Shown here one piece after another: positions 25,701 to 28,045 of a DNA stretch of 28,045 bases (the first letter of the stretch is position 1; the number at the start of each line of letters is the position of its first letter). A program made the translations under genes and the position numbers. Source of the stretch: Apostichopus californicus (lineage: Eukaryota > Echinodermata > Holothuroidea > Aspidochirotida > Stichopodidae); the NCBI GenBank assembly GCA_020650975.1, contig JAIPMN010037870.1, positions 1 through 28,045 on the forward strand, read 5' to 3'. A model generated the notes under the pieces. It saw only the letters and a program-made list of their open reading frames with translations, searched no databases and had not been told where the DNA came from.

Positions 25701-27877
25701 CACATTTCAAGCCCTTGCTGTTTCAGTGTTTATGGAAGAAAAAGTATTTTTATTTATTTTAGGAAAATTACTCACAAAGTAGCTACATCATAGGAATATG
25801 ATCTAGATACCTGAAATAAAACTAATTCTTGTTACTTTCAATGAAATATTCTCTTCTAGATCTGTTTTCATCAATCAGGTCAATTATTTCATGTCTAATG
25901 TTCACTGTCAAAAATTAAAATTTATTGTGATTCTTAATTATTTCGTTTCTACAAATAGAAAGTAAAACAGTTTTGTGTTAAAGAGACTATTTTCATTAAA
26001 TGTGTTGATGCATTGAAGTGGCATTGAAGTGGCAAAATCACTTTCCTTTCACTTGAAATATATTACTTTTCTCCTCCAGAGAGACTTCCTTTGTTCCCAG
26101 GATCCAATCTTTATAAGGAGCAGTACTTTGATCAGCATGGAGGAGAGATGTTTATCGCAGGTGTTATTCTCCTTGTACCAGCTGGGGCATTACACACTGG
26201 AAGGATTGTTAGTCTGTGGGTTTCTACTGAACCTGCCATCAATGGACCTTTCCCAAAGAAGAGTCTAAGATTGACTCCTTTTGTGAAATTTGGTCCAGAA
26301 AGCCTTACCTTACACAAGCCTGTTACCTTGATTATTCCACACTGTGCTTTTACTCCAGCTGACCAGACGGGTCTTGGTGTTTACTCTGGTGTATTACAAA
26401 CAGGTGTGTTTCTGTTTCTTTGCATTGTGTTTTATAAGTCCATTGATCATTATATTTAGTTACTTAAATTTGTTGTATCAACAGAGGTATGTATATGAGT
26501 AAGTGTGTTTGTATGTCACCCCTGATGTACTGTTGATGCTTGCTTCACTGTATGGCTGACCACTTGTACAACTGCTTGCAGATATAACAAACTCCTACTT
26601 TGGAAAATGCAGTACTGTAACAACACTATTAGATTCCTGCATAACTGCAATGTGGTTTCACTTGATATGTGAAACCACATTTGTACAAGAATGCTATGTT
26701 GGCAAGAAAATCACTAAGCCTTCTGGGTGTCTGGTTCTGTGTAATGTTAAAATGATTTTCTCAATAGGGAGGTATTGTCTCAACAAATCATGTTTGATTC
26801 CTTGCTACAGTCAAAAGGAATCTATGCAATGGTGATGGCATGTTTGTGTGACACTTGCTTGTATACACAGTAGTGGATTCACTTCATACTTGGTATGTGG
26901 ATCTGTTTTATGGAGTACAAGAACCCTATTCTATTCTGTGAACATGTAAATATGATATCTCAAAAATTTCATCTTTCTTGAACTTCATACTTAGTACGTA
27001 GATCTAGCTTGGTGAGTGTGTGAACCCTAGTCAAAGTCACATGAGGTCAACAGGTGTCAAAATCTGTAAACCTTGTAAAGTGATTACTCCCAAATTAAAG
27101 CTACAATTAATTTGGGAGTTCTCTGCTGCTATGATTTTCTTTTCTAGCTTTTACTTAATTCATAGACAAATTTAAGACAAATTTAGACAAATTTAACTCA
27201 CTTGCTCTACAATAGTCTGATAGGTATGTGGAATTTTAAGCACATTGTATGGCAAGGAATCACAAAGCCAACAGGTTTTTTTCAAGGAACCCTTCTCTTT
27301 TTAGTAGTACATTGACCTGATGACCTCAATCATTTGTTCCACAAAACAAATATGACCTCCATCATTTTTTTATTTGGGATAAATCAACAAGATCATTAAA
27401 GGAGGAAAAAGCACTTCAAGCTATGGCGAGCTGTAGTTAGCAACACAATTTATCTGGCAACCTTGCAATTATACCTTAAGTGAAAAACAAGATATTGTAC
27501 TGTTTTGATGTTCTTTGTAAGCATTGTTGCATTTTCTAACACAAGATTGTCCCTTTAAAATCATCTTTGGTATATTTTAGGATTGGTGTTCTACCTTTCA
27601 ACATGTTATAAATACTTATCTAGCAAAATTTTTTTTTAAATCTTCAGATAAAATTATCAAATGGAGCCAAGAAAGGAAACACCTCAGCTGCTCTATGAAT
27701 AGTCAGCACTTTGCAGTTGAAGCTGAGAAACCATGTCTCATTGGTCTTCACGTCCCTTTCATACCCAAGATGTTGAAGCGTGTCTGTGTCTTACCGATTG
27801 TAAACAGAGTTTCTGAATCCGGGAATCAATTGACAGTTCATCTTTGGTTTCATAATGATGACTCACTAGAACATAAA
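7712..27877 (+). CDS. Large multidomain scaffold gene: propeller, three DED-like domains, coiled coil, two ZU5-UPA modules, UBA-like domain (3' end outside window)
   Basis: A spliced gene reconstructed from GT-AG junctions: 7712-7749 (candidate), 8061-8919, 11502-11772, 12439-12974, 13347-13484, 14283-14367, 19594-19917, 20631-21113, 21299-21525, 22192-22353, 23055-23207, 23921-23969, 24718-25034, 25435-25612, 26080-26403, 27648-27877. The segments total 4374 nt, or 1458 codons, with all phases compatible and no stop. Rough residue ranges are: propeller 14-299, DED1 300-389, coiled coil 390-614, linker 615-643, DED2 644-735, ZU5-1 about 810-911, UPA-1 913-1092, DED3 1110-1195, UBA-like about 1230-1270, ZU5-2 about 1285-1381, UPA-2 from 1383. 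No signal peptide, transmembrane segment, NTPase or protease domain is visible, so a cytoplasmic scaffold is inferred. Death-fold domains assemble signalling complexes, and ZU5-UPA precedes the death domain in UNC5, PIDD and ankyrins. The gene ends beyond 28045. Confidence 0.75.
8061..8919 (+). CDS. Exon encoding a six-bladed beta-propeller (TRIM/NHL-like)
   Basis: The acceptor is a pyrimidine-rich tract ending ACACACAG, and the donor is GTAAGT at 8920. One base completes a split codon, followed by 286 codons. The frame is open upstream to 7933 but has no ATG, which supports splicing rather than a start here. Repeating blades are visible with the pattern of a short beta strand (such as GRLAVAG, DRLFLTC, GLVYVGL, NKLFICT, GLIFILS, NRLILVT), then a second strand containing a polar or aromatic residue, about every 40-55 residues. 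This gives six blades at roughly residues 25-299 of the protein, like the C-terminal propellers of TRIM2/TRIM3-type proteins. Propellers bind peptides or RNA; the ligand is unknown. No RING, B-box or filamin domain is visible upstream. Blade 5 contains a small in-frame tandem repeat. Confidence 0.75.
8752..8810 (+). repeat. In-frame 21-bp tandem repeat within the propeller exon
   Basis: About 2.8 copies of a 21-bp unit starting TCTGGGGGTCATT, at 8752, 8773 and 8794, each encoding SGGHSSI-like heptapeptides. It lies in a loop of blade 5 between two predicted strands, so changes in copy number would keep the frame and probably the fold. Confidence 0.85.
9181..9600. repeat. Tandem duplication, period about 213 bp
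   Basis: Two similar segments begin near 9181 and 9394. Shared landmarks are AGTGAATGCGGAATTTTATT (9232 and 9445) and GAGATCAAAATGGTGGAAAA, then TTTAGGCCATTGG and GCTTGT. A more diverged third copy may lie at about 9720-9840 (TTTAGGCCATGG, AGTACACAACA). It resembles a local segmental duplication rather than a named element. Confidence 0.7.
10627..10668. repeat. Small foldback flanked by 10-bp direct repeats
   Basis: TGATCATTGC occurs at 10627-10636 and 10659-10668. Between and overlapping them, CAGGGAGTT (10636-10644) and AACTCCCTG (10652-10660) form a perfect 9-bp inverted repeat with a 7-nt loop. The direct repeats look like a target-site duplication around a very short insert, but chance is possible. 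Confidence 0.6.
11465..11501 (+). promoter_or_regulatory. Repeated polypyrimidine tract at the DED1 splice acceptor
   Basis: A 12-bp T-rich unit containing TTTTTGTTGTC is repeated three times and runs directly into the acceptor TTGTAG ending at 11501. It functions as the polypyrimidine tract of this acceptor and, being a tandem repeat, may vary in length. Confidence 0.6.
11502..11772 (+). CDS. Exon encoding death-effector-like domain 1 (DED1)
   Basis: A phase-0 acceptor joins the propeller exon in frame; the donor is GTATGT at 11773, leaving phase 1. The 90 codons form a single compact helical domain: FTFDNLL, then LIEKDDCQKLLDYLKVP, PFSSLVHHLREAG, FDDINDLM and LSKLVAVLTVY. This spacing of amphipathic helices (short hydrophobic helix, a Cys-Leu-Leu helix, a Phe-x-x-Leu helix before a Gly, then an Asn-x-Leu helix) fits the six-helix death fold, DED type. 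The canonical charged RxDL triad of helix 6 is not seen. By family it would mediate homotypic protein contacts. It could alternatively be a CARD or plain death domain; the subfamily call is less certain than the fold. Confidence 0.65.
11773..12438 (+). other. Intron between DED1 and coiled-coil exons
   Basis: Phase 1 on both sides; GTATGT donor and TGTTTCAG acceptor. It is AT-rich, with no repeat, RNA gene or additional exon noticed. Confidence 0.7.
12439..12974 (+). CDS. Exon encoding a coiled coil of 14-residue repeats
   Basis: The phase-1 acceptor completes an Asp codon; 178 codons then run to a weak donor (GTAATT at 12975), leaving phase 0. If unspliced, the frame would stop at 12986. 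After a Lys/Glu/Leu-rich start, the translation is built from 14-residue units of the form TTEEERQQLTGRLK, with two 7-residue units (TTEDALK). All units are multiples of seven, so the heptad register is kept and a long parallel coiled coil is predicted. The likely role is oligomerisation or spacing between DED1 and DED2. The mirror open frame on the other strand is a by-product of the repeat. The exon length may differ between alleles. Confidence 0.8.
12522..12962 (+). repeat. Coding minisatellite, 42-bp units with two 21-bp half-units
   Basis: Units start at 12522, 12564 (half), 12585, 12627, 12669, 12711, 12753, 12795, 12837 (half), 12858, 12900 and 12942 (half). Nucleotide identity between neighbours is high, with words such as GAGGAAGAAAGACAACAGCT recurring. 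The segments ending in half-unit plus TGGAAGACTAAAGACAACAG recur at both ends, suggesting unequal exchange of a multi-unit block. Confidence 0.85.
12975..13346 (+). other. Intron within the coiled-coil region
   Basis: Phase 0 on both sides; the donor GTAATT is weaker than the others in this gene, and the acceptor is ATGACAG. It contains one TAGGCCTA octamer (13016-13023). No other feature was seen. Confidence 0.6.
13347..13484 (+). CDS. Exon encoding the end of the coiled coil
   Basis: Forty-six codons, phase 0 at both ends, with a strong donor (GTAAGT at 13485). The translation is Glu/Lys/Gln/Leu-rich with leucines or other hydrophobics at heptad spacing (ATKDELVKSQLEYAKESM, then LQEVLKQTREAL). 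It continues the coiled coil of the previous exon but without the regular 14-residue repeat, so it may be the ancestral part. Confidence 0.75.
13485..14282 (+). other. Intron carrying a MITE-like insert
   Basis: Phase 0 on both sides. Most of the 798 nt is the TTAA-flanked element at 13647-14014, so the intron was probably much shorter before insertion. Nothing else was noticed. Confidence 0.65.
13647..14014. mobile_element. MITE-like non-autonomous DNA transposon flanked by TTAA
   Basis: TTAA at 13647-13650 and 14011-14014 bracket 360 bp whose ends are inverted: the left end is AGGCATTGAAGACTCGC and the right end read in reverse is AGGGTGTGAAGACTCGC, identical at 14 of 17 positions. The inside is richer in GC than the surroundings and has no transposase frame. 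TTAA target sites are typical of the piggyBac group, so a piggyBac-mobilised MITE is the most likely identity. Confidence 0.6.
14283..14367 (+). CDS. Short linker exon
   Basis: Twenty-eight codons plus one base; phase 0 in, phase 1 out; donor GTAGGT at 14368. The peptide is acidic and Ser/Thr-rich (MQEETLLGERETLDIS) with no recognisable domain. It links the coiled coil to DED2. Support is the phase-compatible open frame between good splice sites. The next exon lies 5.2 kb away, so an extra exon in between cannot be excluded. Confidence 0.6.
14640..15600 (+). repeat. Diverged forward array of the ~140-bp repeat, with leader
   Basis: It begins with a leader (GGAATCTATGCGATGGTGAT at 14659, then a GATGGC-type triplet repeat and GT-rich sequence). 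Diverged units of about 133-148 bp follow, marked by AGGTCATTTGGGGTCA-like words near 14986, 15132, 15280, 15417 and 15550. Each unit also has versions of ATGATATCTC and CTTATATGTGGCTTATGG. It belongs to the same family as the arrays at 17.3-18.9 kb and 26.8 kb. Confidence 0.7.
17243..17288 (+). repeat. GT-rich microsatellite
   Basis: An interrupted (GT)n tract with GTGC variants immediately precedes the forward array. It corresponds in position to the GT-rich part of the leader seen at 14690 and 26840. Confidence 0.75.
17289..18030 (+). repeat. Forward array of a ~140-bp satellite-like unit, about five copies
   Basis: Units are marked by GGTGGAGTTCAAAGGTCATT-like words at about 17391, 17534, 17680, 17822 and 17961, spaced 139-147 bp. 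Each also contains ACACGATATCTCAAGAAGG and TGTAGAAGTACCACATT. Each unit carries AGGTCA-like hexamers at fixed spacing (first unit 17396-17428). Open frames across it reflect the repeat, not a gene. Confidence 0.85.
17396..17428 (+). promoter_or_regulatory. Nuclear-receptor-like half-site cluster (DR1-DR4-DR4)
   Basis: AGTTCA (17396-17401), AGGTCA (17403-17408), GGGTCA (17413-17418) and GGGTCA (17423-17428) lie in direct orientation with spacers of 1, 4 and 4 nt. This matches the consensus geometry of RXR-type direct repeats. Function is only inferred; the cluster is part of the repeat unit. Confidence 0.4.
18090..18880 (-). repeat. Reverse-orientation array of the same ~140-bp repeat
   Basis: Units read on the minus strand, marked by TGACCTTTGACCTTCACC-like words near 18165, 18385, 18535, 18635 and 18768, with GGAGATATC and GGGAAGCCACAT between them. 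Two units keep the four-hexamer cluster (18363-18395 and 18611-18643). Together with the forward array it makes a large imperfect inverted repeat centred near 18060. Confidence 0.8.
18919..19091. mobile_element. 173-bp inverted-end (foldback/MITE-like) element, copy 1
   Basis: The left end GTTTTACATTCAGACC and the right end, read in reverse, TTTTGTATTCTGAATAAGGAC are similar, though more diverged than in copy 2. It is flanked by CA-rich microsatellite. It has no coding potential. Confidence 0.5.
19133..19305. mobile_element. 173-bp inverted-end (foldback/MITE-like) element, copy 2
   Basis: The left end GTTTTACATTCAGACCGAGG and the right end read in reverse GTTTTGTATTCTGACCGAGG match at 17 of 20 positions. 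An inner CCACGT/ACGTGG pair is also inverted. Copy 1 has the same length, and the two copies start 214 bp apart, separated by a CA-rich spacer, so the pair may have arisen by tandem duplication of element plus spacer. Confidence 0.55.
19594..19917 (+). CDS. Exon encoding death-effector-like domain 2 (DED2)
   Basis: Phase 1 at both ends, so the exon is symmetrical; acceptor TTTTTCAG, donor GTAAGA at 19918. The 107 full codons give a helical domain (LMVNVAQDLTLDSTLKLATL, then FRLPPAETDMLRRV, GITLINFMKTRNI, DVTNLQKGLVYIQLN) followed by a tail rich in Phe, Glu and Leu. It aligns well with DED3: LKLATLFRLPPAE here against AKLGMLFGLKPAE there, followed by a Gly, a hydrophobic helix and a Leu-x-x-x-Leu-x-x-Ile helix. 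Hence an internal duplication. The canonical RxDL motif is absent. A homotypic interaction role is inferred from the fold. Confidence 0.65.
19918..20630 (+). other. Intron between DED2 and ZU5-1 exons
   Basis: Phase 1 on both sides; GTAAGA donor and CTATTTTCAG acceptor. AT-rich, with nothing recognised in it. Confidence 0.7.
20631..21113 (+). CDS. Exon encoding an acidic linker and ZU5 domain 1
   Basis: Phase 1 at both ends; donor GTAAAG at 21114. The first 60 or so codons are acidic and charged (SDEREEDHDHCNEGLMEKEE), probably disordered. A clear ZU5 domain follows: GGTISIMGVHLTIPEDAL, then a beta-rich stretch, RMTPLIKLEPEGLALNKPAQ and LTIPHSA. The Gly-Gly start, the IPxxAL turn, the PxGLxLxKP motif and the L-x-IPH strand are family hallmarks shared with UNC5, PIDD and ankyrins. 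ZU5 domains pack against the following UPA domain. The match to ZU5-2 in the same gene is clear. Confidence 0.85.
21299..21525 (+). CDS. UPA domain 1, first exon
   Basis: Phase 1 in, phase 0 out (GTGAGG at 21526). After ITWTEEKS, predicted strands ICLDITILSYVFVNLV and HIFRIVPFID and then VLITVCFCKDS follow, as in the UPA domain that comes after ZU5 in UNC5 and PIDD. At the place where PIDD, NLRP1 and CARD8 have a Phe-Ser autoprocessing pair, this copy appears to read SYVFV, with no Phe-Ser. The exon corresponds in size and phase to the last exon of the window (227 against 230 nt). Confidence 0.7.
21526..22191 (+). other. Intron within UPA-1
   Basis: Phase 0 on both sides; GTGAGG donor and TTTTAATAG acceptor. 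No repeat or extra exon recognised. Confidence 0.65.
22192..22353 (+). CDS. UPA domain 1, second exon
   Basis: Exactly 54 codons, phase 0 at both ends, donor GTTTGT. The translation LLLEDHHSKLCLGNYTTFQI is typical of the middle strands of UPA (compare the leucine-rich 'deposit, then L-x-L' strands in UNC5). It is followed by a polar loop with NDGRDH and SSPGDGYH. It has no independent domain and is assigned from its position between the other two UPA exons. Confidence 0.7.
22354..23054 (+). other. Intron within UPA-1 carrying a SINE-like segment
   Basis: Phase 0 on both sides. It contains a tRNA-like promoter region at about 22431-22600; the rest, including a C/T-rich 3' part, is unremarkable. 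Confidence 0.6.
22431..22600 (+). mobile_element. Possible tRNA-derived SINE
   Basis: An A-box-like word (TAGCAGTTAGAGTG from about 22445) is followed about 38 bp later by a B-box-like word (GGTTAAAAATCCC, 22483-22495), the spacing of a tRNA gene. No full tRNA cloverleaf can be drawn because arms are degenerate, which points to a SINE head rather than a tRNA gene. The 3' end and target-site duplication were not identified. Confidence 0.4.
23055..23207 (+). CDS. UPA domain 1, third exon
   Basis: Exactly 51 codons, phase 0 at both ends, donor GTGAGT. It ends with HQFRLTRDKDGDTDMVEVKL and VFRNEMNQTALILQSK, which match the final strands of UPA (in UNC5: a Phe-x-Leu strand, a charged loop, then a strand with K-x-x-V). 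With the two preceding exons it completes a UPA of about 180 residues. Confidence 0.7.
23208..23920 (+). other. Intron after UPA-1
   Basis: Phase 0 on both sides; GTGAGT donor and TTTTCCTTCAG acceptor. AT-rich, with nothing recognised. Confidence 0.7.
23921..23969 (+). CDS. Small linker exon between UPA-1 and DED3
   Basis: A 49-nt exon of 16 codons plus one base (VKNILLSPESQEILHP), phase 0 in and phase 1 out, donor GTGAGT. It has a strong polypyrimidine acceptor and is needed to join the phase-0 UPA exon to the phase-1 DED3 exon. It is too short to be a domain. Confidence 0.65.
23970..24717 (+). other. Intron between linker and DED3 exons
   Basis: Phase 1 on both sides; GTGAGT donor and CACTTTCAG acceptor. 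The part at 24060-24215 has loosely repeated words (AGACACACC, AGTGGAGATGAAAA / AGTAGAGGTGAAAA), and 24440-24560 has several GCATGC / CAAGTTG words. Neither is a recognised element. Confidence 0.6.
24718..25034 (+). CDS. Exon encoding death-effector-like domain 3 (DED3)
   Basis: Phase 1 in, phase 0 out; the donor GTTTGC at 25035 is weak. The 105 full codons show helices KLRGEVAKLLDKQHCAKLG, LFGLKPAENEKIQEAA, KMLMKILDERELI, MIGMYEGLKAIDLNKVARMV, then a charged tail (KNGKEKEGGKYDN). The order and spacing fit a death-effector-like fold and align with DED2. It sits where UNC5 and PIDD have their death domain, directly after UPA. The classic RxDL triad is not present (AIDL at that position). A death domain is the main alternative. 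Confidence 0.65.
25035..25434 (+). other. Intron between DED3 and UBA-like exons
   Basis: Phase 0 on both sides; the acceptor is CATTGTTTCAG. AT-rich, with nothing recognised. Confidence 0.65.
25435..25612 (+). CDS. Exon encoding a UBA-like domain
   Basis: Phase 0 in, phase 1 out; donor GTAAAG at 25613. After about 20 charged residues, the stretch YTILIEEGYKRLNVQRALKL then SNGKLDLGRRILLL follows the three-helix UBA pattern: hydrophobic helix 1, a Gly-Tyr loop in the place of the usual Met-Gly-Phe/Tyr, an R-A-L helix 2, an N-G loop, and a helix 3 ending in leucines. UBA domains bind ubiquitin, so a role in recognising ubiquitylated partners is inferred. There is no such domain between DED2 and ZU5-1, so it is specific to the second module. 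Confidence 0.6.
25613..26079 (+). other. Intron between UBA-like and ZU5-2 exons
   Basis: Phase 1 on both sides; GTAAAG donor and TTCTCCTCCAG acceptor. An 11-bp direct repeat (CATTGAAGTGG) occurs near 26012 and 26023. Nothing else recognised. Confidence 0.65.
26080..26403 (+). CDS. Exon encoding ZU5 domain 2
   Basis: Phase 1 at both ends; donor GTGTGT at 26404. The translation shows GGEMFIAGVILLVPAGALHT, then RLTPFVKFGPESLTLHKPVT and LIIPHCAF. It shares with ZU5-1 the Gly-Gly start, the Gly-Val strand, the P-x-x-AL turn, the TP motif, P-E-x-L-x-L-x-KP and IPH. It lacks the long acidic N-terminal linker of the first copy. The exon is the same length as DED2 (324 nt) by coincidence only. Confidence 0.85.
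26649..26681. repeat. Perfect 13-bp inverted repeat (hairpin)
   Basis: AATGTGGTTTCAC (26649-26661) and GTGAAACCACATT (26669-26681) are exact reverse complements separated by a 7-nt loop. It lies about 135 bp before the repeat leader. Confidence 0.75.
26817..27080 (+). repeat. Short copy of the ~140-bp repeat family with leader
   Basis: The leader GGAATCTATGCAATGGTGAT at 26817 matches that at 14659 with one difference. It is followed by GT-rich sequence, TTCACTTCATACTTGGTATG and ATGATATCTCAAAAA. A second partial unit has CTTCATACTTAGTACGTAG and CATGAGGTCAACAGGTGTCA. This is the same family as in the large intron. Confidence 0.7.
27086..27119. repeat. Perfect 13-bp inverted repeat (hairpin)
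   Basis: ACTCCCAAATTAA (27086-27098) and TTAATTTGGGAGT (27107-27119) are exact reverse complements with an 8-nt loop. It lies directly after the repeat copy. Confidence 0.75.
27648..27877 (+). CDS. UPA domain 2, first exon
   Basis: Phase 1 in, phase 0 out (GTAAGT at 27878), exactly as in UPA-1. It begins with IIKWSQERKHL (compare ITWTEEKS) and continues PCLIGLHVPFIPKMLKRVCV, then LTVHLWFHNDDSLEHK, aligning with the first UPA exon including the terminal D-x-x-E-x-K. It contains a QHFAV word, but this falls upstream of the position expected for the PIDD-type cleavage pair. The rest of UPA-2 and whatever follows lie beyond the window. Confidence 0.7.
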
Positions 27878-28045
27878 GTAAGTAGTAGATTTTTGTCACC
27901 TCAAGTGGTATTGCACTTTATCTCACGGATTCCAGTAATATCTGTCTTAATTCAAACTTAATTGATGTCAGAGTAACTTAATAATAATAAAAATCAGCAG
28001 TTATTTTTACGACGCTTAAGCAAGCACAAAATGGGGAGAAAACCA
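27878..28045 (+). other. Start of the next intron (cut by the window edge)
   Basis: It begins with a strong GTAAGT donor. The remaining 168 bases show no acceptor followed by a UPA-like frame, so the next exon lies outside. Confidence 0.6.

Larger units (their letters stand above)
26404..27647 (+). other. Intron between ZU5-2 and UPA-2, with a repeat copy and two hairpins
   Basis: Phase 1 on both sides; GTGTGT donor and AAATCTTCAG acceptor. It contains a perfect 13-bp hairpin (26649-26681), a copy of the leader and ~140-bp repeat (26817-27080) and a second perfect 13-bp hairpin (27086-27119). Confidence 0.65.

Noticed and set aside
27700..27730. QHFAV word in UPA-2 as a PIDD-type HF-S cleavage site
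   Set aside because: Ala replaces the required Ser, and the word is offset from the strand that aligns with the cleavage position.

Overview
This window looks like genomic DNA from a marine invertebrate deuterostome. It is AT-rich (roughly 36% GC by eye) and intron-rich, with long repeat-filled introns. Its one recognisable gene encodes domains (TRIM/NHL-like propeller, death-fold domains, ZU5, UPA) that are expanded in echinoderms, hemichordates and amphioxus. I favour an echinoderm, possibly a sea cucumber, but only at the level of a guess.

Layout. Positions 1 to about 7.7 kb contain no gene I can support: only low-complexity tracts, short tandem repeats and repeated TAGGCCTA octamers. From about 7.7 kb to the right edge there is one large plus-strand gene. 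I reconstructed 15 coding exons plus a candidate first exon, and every splice junction joins in matching phase (GT donors, AG acceptors). Together they give an uninterrupted frame of 1458 codons that is still open at the right edge, so the 3' end lies outside the window.

The protein, in order: a six-bladed beta-propeller (one exon, 8061-8919); a first death-effector-like domain (DED1, 11502-11772); a coiled coil made of 14-residue repeats (12439-12974 and 13347-13484); a short linker (14283-14367); DED2 (19594-19917); an acidic linker and ZU5 domain 1 (20631-21113); UPA domain 1 in three exons (21299-23207); a short linker (23921-23969); DED3 (24718-25034); a UBA-like domain (25435-25612); ZU5 domain 2 (26080-26403); and the first exon of UPA domain 2 (27648-27877). 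ZU5-UPA followed by a death-fold domain is the arrangement of UNC5, PIDD and ankyrins. Here the module is duplicated in tandem, carries DED-like rather than death domains, and is fused to a propeller and a coiled coil. I know no characterised protein with this architecture. It reads as a large non-enzymatic scaffold: the propeller could sense or bind, the coiled coil could oligomerise, the three DED-like domains could recruit other DED proteins, and the UBA-like domain could bind ubiquitin. All of these roles are inferred from domain type.

Repeats. The 5.2 kb intron between the linker exon and DED2 holds arrays of a unit of about 140 bp, first in forward and then in reverse orientation. Many units carry four nuclear-receptor-like half-sites in a fixed DR1-DR4-DR4 spacing. 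Beside them lie two 173-bp elements with inverted ends. Other introns hold a TTAA-flanked MITE-like element, a possible tRNA-derived SINE, a 213-bp tandem duplication and several perfect hairpins. No rRNA, tRNA gene, CRISPR array or bacterial feature is present.
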